Origin: Eudorina sp. 2006-703-Eu-15
Taxonomy: Eukaryota; Chlorophyta; Chlorophyceae; Chlamydomonadales; Volvocaceae
DNA length: 64,000 bases
Direction of reading: 5' to 3'
Assembly (NCBI GenBank): GCA_003117195.1
Contig: BDSI01000067.1
Location: 482,722 to 546,721, forward strand
This document shows positions 58,127 to 64,000 of this stretch, piece by piece. Position 1 is the stretch's first letter. Every line of letters begins with the position of its first letter. The position numbers were made by a program, and so were the translations under genes. Below the pieces are notes generated by a model. It saw only the letters and a program-made list of their open reading frames with translations, ran no database searches and had not been told where the DNA came from.

Positions 58127-58821
58127 ACCTGTCTCTTGACGATAAAGTGATGAACGAAGGTCAACATTCGCAAAGTCTGGCTGGCGGGCCGAAGGCGTCG
58201 CGGGCAAAGCACAGCGACGTTCATTACACGTCCAAGTGCCATACGCGCATGGTCGGGGACGGCACTACCTCTGGGAACCCTCCGACCCTTTTACATTTTT
58301 TGGGCAATCAATCAAGCTTGACACGTTGATGAAGAGCGATGCAGCCATGCTGCTATGGGGCATTGCAACCACCCCTCGCATCACGACCTCCTGGGACGCG
58401 GTTGTACCACCTCCCGATTACGGCCCCCCATCGGCCAGCAAAACCCCAATAGACCGGCCCCCAGACACAGGTTGCCCCCGACCACCTATGAAGCTATGGT
58501 AAACCTCCTCCCATGCAGTACAACCGCACGATCCGGCCCGCCCACCGTGCACGTCCATGAAATCCACGTCACCCCAGAATACATCCGTCAGTAAAGCCGT
58601 ACGGATCTTACACAGGAAACAATGGCACGTGCAATACAGGCACGCCACCGCGCATCGTTGATCGAACTGCTCCCAGGACAGTAGGTCGCCGCTGCGACAC
58701 AATCGGCAGACGCTAACAGCCCCCCAACATACTGGCAAGGTTCACCTTCTTGCCCCACCCTTTCCCCTTCACAGAATGAGATGCTTCCGAGCCAAGCAGC
58801 GGTGCTGCTCGCGGAACTAAA

Positions 58822-58826
58822 TTACA
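58822..58826 (-). terminator. Putative polyadenylation signal TGTAA (Ycf45-like gene)
   Basis: First TGTAA on the minus strand after the stop at 59199, giving a 3' UTR near 375 nt. Further copies lie at about 58.61, 58.29 and 58.22 kb. Confidence 0.4.
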
Positions 58827-59198
58827 ACGAATCTTAAATTAATCATGCCAAAATGCACGTCCCTGTCTTCCAAAACGACATTTCGAAGGTCACAATCGGG
58901 CTCACACCTCCTTCACATACCCGTAGAAGAAGATTTCATTTGGGCAAGAATCATACAGCCGACAGGACACAAACCGACAACTGGACACGCGTCACCATAT
59001 TACATCAGCAGTACGCCGAGGCATCAACCATTTCCTGGCAGCACGCCTCACATCCTGTACGAAATGACAAAGGCGCCCACCACTCCGCTCGCCCGCTAGG
59101 CTTGCTGAGCGGGCAACCCTCAACCTGCAACGCATTGACTCAGTCAACCAAACAGCCAGGCATAAGGTCAACTAAGTGAGAGAGGGAGCGCGCTCCCA

Positions 59199-62100
59199 TC
59201 AATGGGCGGCCGAGCCGACGCGCGGCAGTATCCGTAGCCGGGCGTCAGCACCGAACCCAATGACCTCGTACGGCAACTTGTACCTCTCCAGCATCCGGAC
59301 CTGCAGTCACGAGTCACACGTAACGCACGAGGTTTGGGCCTGCCTCCTCACCACACACTGCAAAGACGAACCCGCGCCACCTTGGTGTGCGTATGTGTGA
59401 GGGAGGACTGAGCCCCACACTGTGGGTGAATGTACATTCCGCCTTCCGGTGTGGGGCACCCGGGTCGCAGTGAGGGCCTCGGGCCCTCCCCCGGCTCTCC
59501 CGGTGTGGACCCCAGCCGCCCCCCCCCCCGGGGTCAGTCACCCGGCACCCGGGACCCGGCACCCGGCACATGCCACATTGTGTCCCTGATATAGATGTGG
59601 CGGCCCGGTGGTCTCGCAAACGTCGGAGAGCAGCTGCCAACCCTCCTGGCAGTTCCTGTCCTTGGCCCGAGACGAGCCCCTACGTTGGCGCATGGGGCCC
59701 CAAGGCGCGCGTCTGGCGGCTCAGCTGTCTTATTCTAGACACGCCTCCTGGGCGGTTCGCGCGGGCATCTCGCTAAACACACGCATGTATACCCCTCCCT
59801 CCCTCCCCCCCCGGCCCGGTACCCACCTGCGCCTCCAGCACGTTGGGTGCTCTGGGTGCCAGCTCCACCGGCTGGTGCAGCGGGATGACAATCTCCGTCA
59901 CCGCCGTCTGCGCCTCCTCCAGCGCCTCCTCCTCGTTCCACGCCTTGTAGGTGTACCCCTTGCCGCTGCCATTGCCGTTGCCGCTGGCGTTGAAACTCGA
60001 GCCACCGCTGCTGCCATTGCCGTTCGACGCCATGGGGTTGTCGTACTCGTCTCCGGAGCTGAGCACCGATGACAGCGTGGTGGTGGAGCACACGGTGGCG
60101 GCGCCGGCGGCGAATGCCGCCGCCGCCGCGGCGATGGCGTCGGCGGAGGGCGCTGGGGCGGGGCGCGGGGCCGGCGTCGGCGGCTCGTCGGCGTCCGAGC
60201 CGGCGGGTCCGAAGGTCCCCCCCGCCGATGGGTCGATGCCCAGCAGGGTGCGGAAGGCCTTGACCAGATTGGCTGACCCGCTGGTCTTGACGGCGTAAAT
60301 CGGCACGCCGTTCTGCAGCGCCGCGGGGCGGGGTGTGTGGGGCGGGGCCGGGGGCCGGGGGGCAGCTCGCGGTTGAGGCTAAATAGCCAGTAAGTCTAGG
60401 GCCCCTGAGTTCAGGGTGCAGGATGATAGGCACAAGACACGACAGCTGGGGTACCCAGGTGCCGTGCATCCCACCACCATCACCATCACCATCACCTCGG
60501 CCTCCACCACTAGCACCGGCGGGGATGGATGTCTCAACTTGCCGCCCCACCGCACCATCAGGGTCACCCCACCGCCCCCACCGTTTCTTCAATTTAACCC
60601 CACCGCCCCACCGCACCGCACAGCCATCACGGGGAGGAACGCGGACCGCCCAGCTCAGCCCCCTGTGTCAAACGGTACCCAACTCCACGAGACGACTGAC
60701 AGCGCCTCAGCACACAGCATATCGCCGACTGGCGCACAGCCACACAGACGCACAGACGGTACCGCTAAAGGCAGGAAGAGGCAAGTGCGGAGAGTGGCGG
60801 TAGGCCAGTCGCTGCTGTCCTGACGGGCGCCTCCAGCCCCAGCCCGCCCCAGCCCCCGCCCCAGGCGCGCGCCGACCGGTCCGCCGCGCGGCTCACCTCC
60901 CTGGCCAGCGCCCGCAGCTCCGAGTTCTGCTTCACCTTGGCCCGCAGCGCCAGCACCGCATCAGCGGAGGCGACCGAGGTGGTGATGAACACCTGGGTGC
61001 CCCGAGGGAGGGGGCGGGAGGAGGAGGTGAACGAGAGGGGGCGGAGGGGGAGGTCGTGGCAGCAGTGGCCGCATTTCACCGGACTCAAAATACCTGTCCA
61101 GGTCCACCTCCAGGGAGGGCTACATCCCAACCATCTTCCTACTTCAGGTCCAGCTCCAGGGAAGGCTGAGACAAATTCCGGCTTCCGCGGCACCCAGCCC
61201 ACCGGCTGCCGTACATTGAACGGCTGTCACCAGCTGTTACCAACCCCTATGTAGCCCAGCGCCCCTTCTCCCCGGGCGCGCCTCCGGTGGTCGGGTCCCC
61301 AGCCAGCCAGACCAGCAGACGCGGACTACAGAGCGGTGGCCCCCCTGGACGGCTCACCCTGCCCAGCAGCTTCATGTCCGACATGACGTCCCAAAGTACG
61401 TCCTCGTCCAATTCGTACGGGTACAGCCGCAGCTCCGCGCCGTCCGCCGTGATGCCCGCCACCGACTGGCGCGAGGTCAGCCGCCGCAGCCGCTTGCCCG
61501 CGCCAAAGTCGCCGTCGGCGGTGGCGGCGGGTCCGTCTCCGTCCACGTCGTCCACCGACATGGAGGCCACCGGGCTGCGGATGAAGGAGCTGCCGGGGAC
61601 CCGACCCGGGGCGGCGTCTGGGGTTCCACCCGGGTGGGGGGAAGGGCGCGGAGAGGAGGGGGTTATAAAGAAATACAGCGAGGGGGGGGGTGCCGCAGCT
61701 AGAGAGGAGGGGGTGCCGCAGCCAGCGTCCTTGGGGCCCATGACTTACAACCCCCCCCCGCCAGCAGCCAAGGGAAATCGCCCATCAGTCCCTGCTTTTC
61801 CTACGGTTTCGCTGTCTTGATTGACATACGGGGGTGCAAGTGCGGGTGCGGGTGCGGACCCCACCGGAAGCCACCGAAGTGAACCCCCTGGGCAAATCGC
61901 TGCTCGCCGTACGCCCATTTATCGGCGCCGTATGCCTGCGCCCTGAGGTGCAGTAACCGTGCACGTGCTGATGTCCGTACACGGCTTGTGCCCTTCCCAC
62001 AATGTGGCTGACGGAATCCCCCACCGCCCCACCGCCCAGCTAAACGCAAAACGCTCACCGCCATCGCGGCTGCCTAGCGTGGCCGCCGTGGGGCGAGGCG

Positions 62101-64000
62101 CCATTCCAGCGTCGCCGGCCGCAGCAGCGCCTAGCGGCTGCGGCGGGGATCCCATTGCTGCTGCTGCTCCGCCTCCACCTGCGGCGGCTGCAGAGCCGGG
62201 CACCGGCCGCGCCGCCCCCCGTATGACCCCGCTGATGACGGGGTTGTAGTTGTATTTGAGGATGGTGCCGTCCGCGGCCCGCTCTCGGATCTGGCCGCCC
62301 GCGTCACCGCCCGCTAGGATGACGTCCACCGACTGGCGGGGCGGGGGGGCAGGGAGGCGGAGTGGCCGCAGGGCGGGACGGGGTCGGGGTCGAGGTCGGG
62401 GAGAGTGCTGACCCGTTGCACCCGCAGTTCCGTGCCGCTGGATGGACCCACATGCAGATGGATGTCCGCCGCTGAACCGCAGGTGCTGGACCGCGGTGTG
62501 TACGATATGTACTAAGTTCGTAACATGGACCCCCCGGAGCGCAAGGTCACAGACTCACAGTGGCCCGCATGTTAACGGTGTCACCCCGAGCAGGTAAAGG
62601 CGACCCCCGCTGCAGCAGCCCGGCCCCCGTGGGGCCCCCTGAGATAACCCCACATTGCGACCCGGGGCCCTTCCCCCTGCCCCTCGCCTCCCCCTGCCCC
62701 TCGCCCCCCTCCCCGCCCCTCGCCTCCCCACCTGCCCCTCGCCCCCCTCCCTGCCCCTCGCCTCCCCCACCTGCCCCTCGCCCCCCCTCCCTGCCCCTCG
62801 CCTCCCCCACCTGCCCTCGCCCCCACCTGCCCCTCGCCTCCCCCACCTGCCCCTCGCCCCCCTCCCCGCCTCTCGCCCCCACCTGCCCCACGTCCAGGTG
62901 CACCCGCCACTTGGTCCGCTCCAACATCTCAATGCACACATCGAAGGTGGGCGGCGCGGCCCGCTCCAGGATGCTCTTCTGCACGCCCCGCCGCTTGGCC
63001 TCCTCGTCCCCCAGCGTGACCGACTGGATACCGCCCACCTGGGGCGTGTGTGTGTGTGTGTGGGGGGGGGGGGTCGGAAGCGCTCAGGATGACGGCGGAC
63101 CTGGCTCCCTCCTTCCTCCCCACATCGCGTTCCGGAGCTCCTCGAGCCAGGTGCCACAATACTTCAAGAGGGCTCCCAACCCTCCGCAGCTGCTACACGC
63201 CAGGCCGTATGTCGCCCCCCCTCACCTCTCCTCCTCCTCACCCACCCAAATCAAAACCGCCACGTTCCGGCCTAGCCGACCCTCCCTGGGCGCTCGCCCT
63301 TCCCCCTCCCTGCTCCCCACTTCTCCGGTCCTCCCCTCCCCGGGCCCCCCTATGCAGGGCCGCACCCACCAGGTCCGCCAGCTGCGGGTTCTTGATGACG
63401 TTCTCCAGCTGGTTGCCGTGGGCAGTGGCAACCAGCTGCACCCCCCGCTGGGCGATGGTCCGCGCTGCGCCGCACTCCTCCGCCGTGCCGATCTCATCAA
63501 TCACTATCACCTGCTCGAGGGCAGGGCGGAGGGAGGGGAGAGGTGTGAGTGAGGGGTGCGGTTGGTTGCGGGTGGGACTGAGGCTGTGGGGTGCGGTTGG
63601 TTGCGGGTGGGGTTGAGGGTGCGTGCGAGAGCATCGCGGGGCACACGCATCGATTGGGTAGACATGAGCACTAAGGCCAGCCGGAAATGTCAGACCTGGT
63701 GTGCGCGGGTTCGTTTCTGGTTTTCCTTTTCCCTTTTCTATTGAACCCCAACAGCGGCACAAACGGGCCAACGCATCCCTTCCCAGTCCCCCCGCCGTCC
63801 ATCATCCGCGCCCACGCGCCTGCGGCATGTGGTTCTCCACAGCCTCGATCATGACCCGGTGCTGGGCCTCGGGCGCCGCCACTTGCATGCGGCGGGCCCG
63901 CCCGATGCCGCTGTGCGGGATGTCTCCGTCCCCGCCGATCTCGTTCGAGGTATCCACAATGACTACCCGCTTGGTGCACTCGTCCGCCAGCATGCGGGAC
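59199..64000 (-). CDS. Ycf45/SpoIIIAA-like P-loop ATPase, C-terminal part, predicted plastid
   Basis: Relative of the plastid/cyanobacterial Ycf45 ATPase and of the plant seedling-plastid-development proteins. Exons in the window: 63820-64000 (5' incomplete), 63370-63510, 62883-63038, 62059-62332, 61358-61617, 60897-60992, 59827-60312, 59199-59300; phases agree. The ATPase core reads [50 protein letters not shown] (Walker B type), [37 protein letters not shown]. The Walker A segment lies beyond the right edge. After the core, an Ala/Gly-rich insert, an acidic insert, a segment [14 protein letters not shown], and [20 protein letters not shown] lead to [16 protein letters not shown] and a TGA stop. 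The first intron has a GC rather than GT donor if the conserved junction is right. The N-terminus and transit peptide are not visible. Confidence 0.88.
60571..60605 (+). repeat. Intron repeat family B, degenerate copy
   Basis: CCGTTTCTTCAATTTAACCC in the Ycf45-like intron 60313-60896. Only the pyrimidine/ATTTAACCC half is recognisable. Confidence 0.4.
61800..61832 (+). repeat. Intron repeat family C copy
   Basis: CGGTTTCGCTGTCTTGATTG then ACATACGGGGG in the Ycf45-like intron 61618-62058. Same core as the copies at 27.8 and 44.2 kb. Confidence 0.7.
62676..62886. repeat. C-rich minisatellite CTGCCCCTCGCCTCCCC-like (Ycf45-like intron)
   Basis: About twelve imperfect copies of a 15-18 bp unit alternating CTGCCCCTCGCC with CCCCTCC or TCCCCCAC. 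It ends at the donor of the exon at 62883-63038. Confidence 0.88.
63706..63750 (+). repeat. Intron repeat family B, diverged copy, antisense, donor side
   Basis: CGGGTTCGTTTCTGG, a T/C-rich run, then CTATTGAACCCC, about 70 nt from the donor of the exon at 63820. Same order of parts as 8351-8400 and 43191-43240. Confidence 0.55.

Larger units (their letters stand above)
57369..59198. other. AT-rich intergenic: SLC35B2-like promoter side and Ycf45-like 3' flank
   Basis: About 1.8 kb, AT-rich from 57.5 to about 58.2 kb. Contains a tandem duplication near 58.08 kb and several minus-strand TGTAA motifs suited to the upstream Ycf45-like gene. No coding signature in its short frames. Confidence 0.55.

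Noticed and set aside
1..64000. tRNA, rRNA or full-length transposon with a coding domain
   Set aside because: No tRNA B-box/cloverleaf pattern, rRNA core, reverse transcriptase, integrase or transposase motif was recognised on either strand by eye. A covariance-model or profile search was not possible.

Overview
The window reads as nuclear DNA of a volvocine or Chlamydomonas-like green alga. The evidence is GC-rich intron-dense genes, GT-AG introns of roughly 100-1000 nt, Ala/Gly-rich low-complexity inserts inside conserved proteins, GC-rich minisatellites in introns, TGTAA polyadenylation motifs, and a mixture of plant-type plastid genes (Ycf45-like ATPase, DUF1997) with Arp2/3, a receptor cyclase and a guanylate-binding protein. 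No bacterial operons, rRNA, tRNA, CRISPR or IS elements were seen. The species cannot be named from this sequence.

Layout. (-) 1-1.7 kb: 5' part of ARP3. (-) 2.8-4.9 kb: RING-CH (MARCH-type) membrane E3 ligase. (-) 6.9-11.3 kb: six-exon MFS transporter resembling MFSD4. (+) 13.75-19.0 kb: 15-exon guanylate-binding protein. (-) 21.7-23.7 kb: plastid-type DUF1997 protein. (+) 24.0-25.9 kb: mTERF-like helical-repeat protein, divergent from DUF1997 across 291 bp. (-) 27.2-35.4 kb: 17-exon protein joining a complete SDR domain to a complete zinc-free MDR (ZADH2/PTGR3-like) domain. (-) 39.3-51.6 kb: large receptor cyclase with a bacterial solute-binding-protein-like ectodomain, one TM helix and two class III cyclase domains. 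(-) 53.5-57.4 kb: SLC35B2-like PAPS/nucleotide-sugar transporter. (-) 59.2-64.0 kb: 3' part of a Ycf45/SpoIIIAA-like plastid ATPase. The genes are not an operon and are not obviously functionally linked.

Exon models were built by hand from splice signals, reading-frame phase and family conservation. Every internal junction given agrees in phase, except the points flagged as unresolved: the cyclase 5' end and one missing ectodomain exon, the start codons of MARCH and SLC35B2, and the SLC35B2 C-terminus.

The most unusual signal is in the introns. Three short dispersed sequence families recur in introns of unrelated genes. In the best-sampled families the pyrimidine side of the motif faces the nearest exon: sense copies lie near 3' splice sites and antisense copies near 5' splice sites. 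This is what intron-sized mobile units (introner-like elements) inserted in either orientation would leave. Base composition also alternates between GC-rich gene bodies and clearly AT-richer stretches (about 11.3-13.7, 19-24, 35.0-35.6, 51.4-52.2 and 57.5-59 kb).
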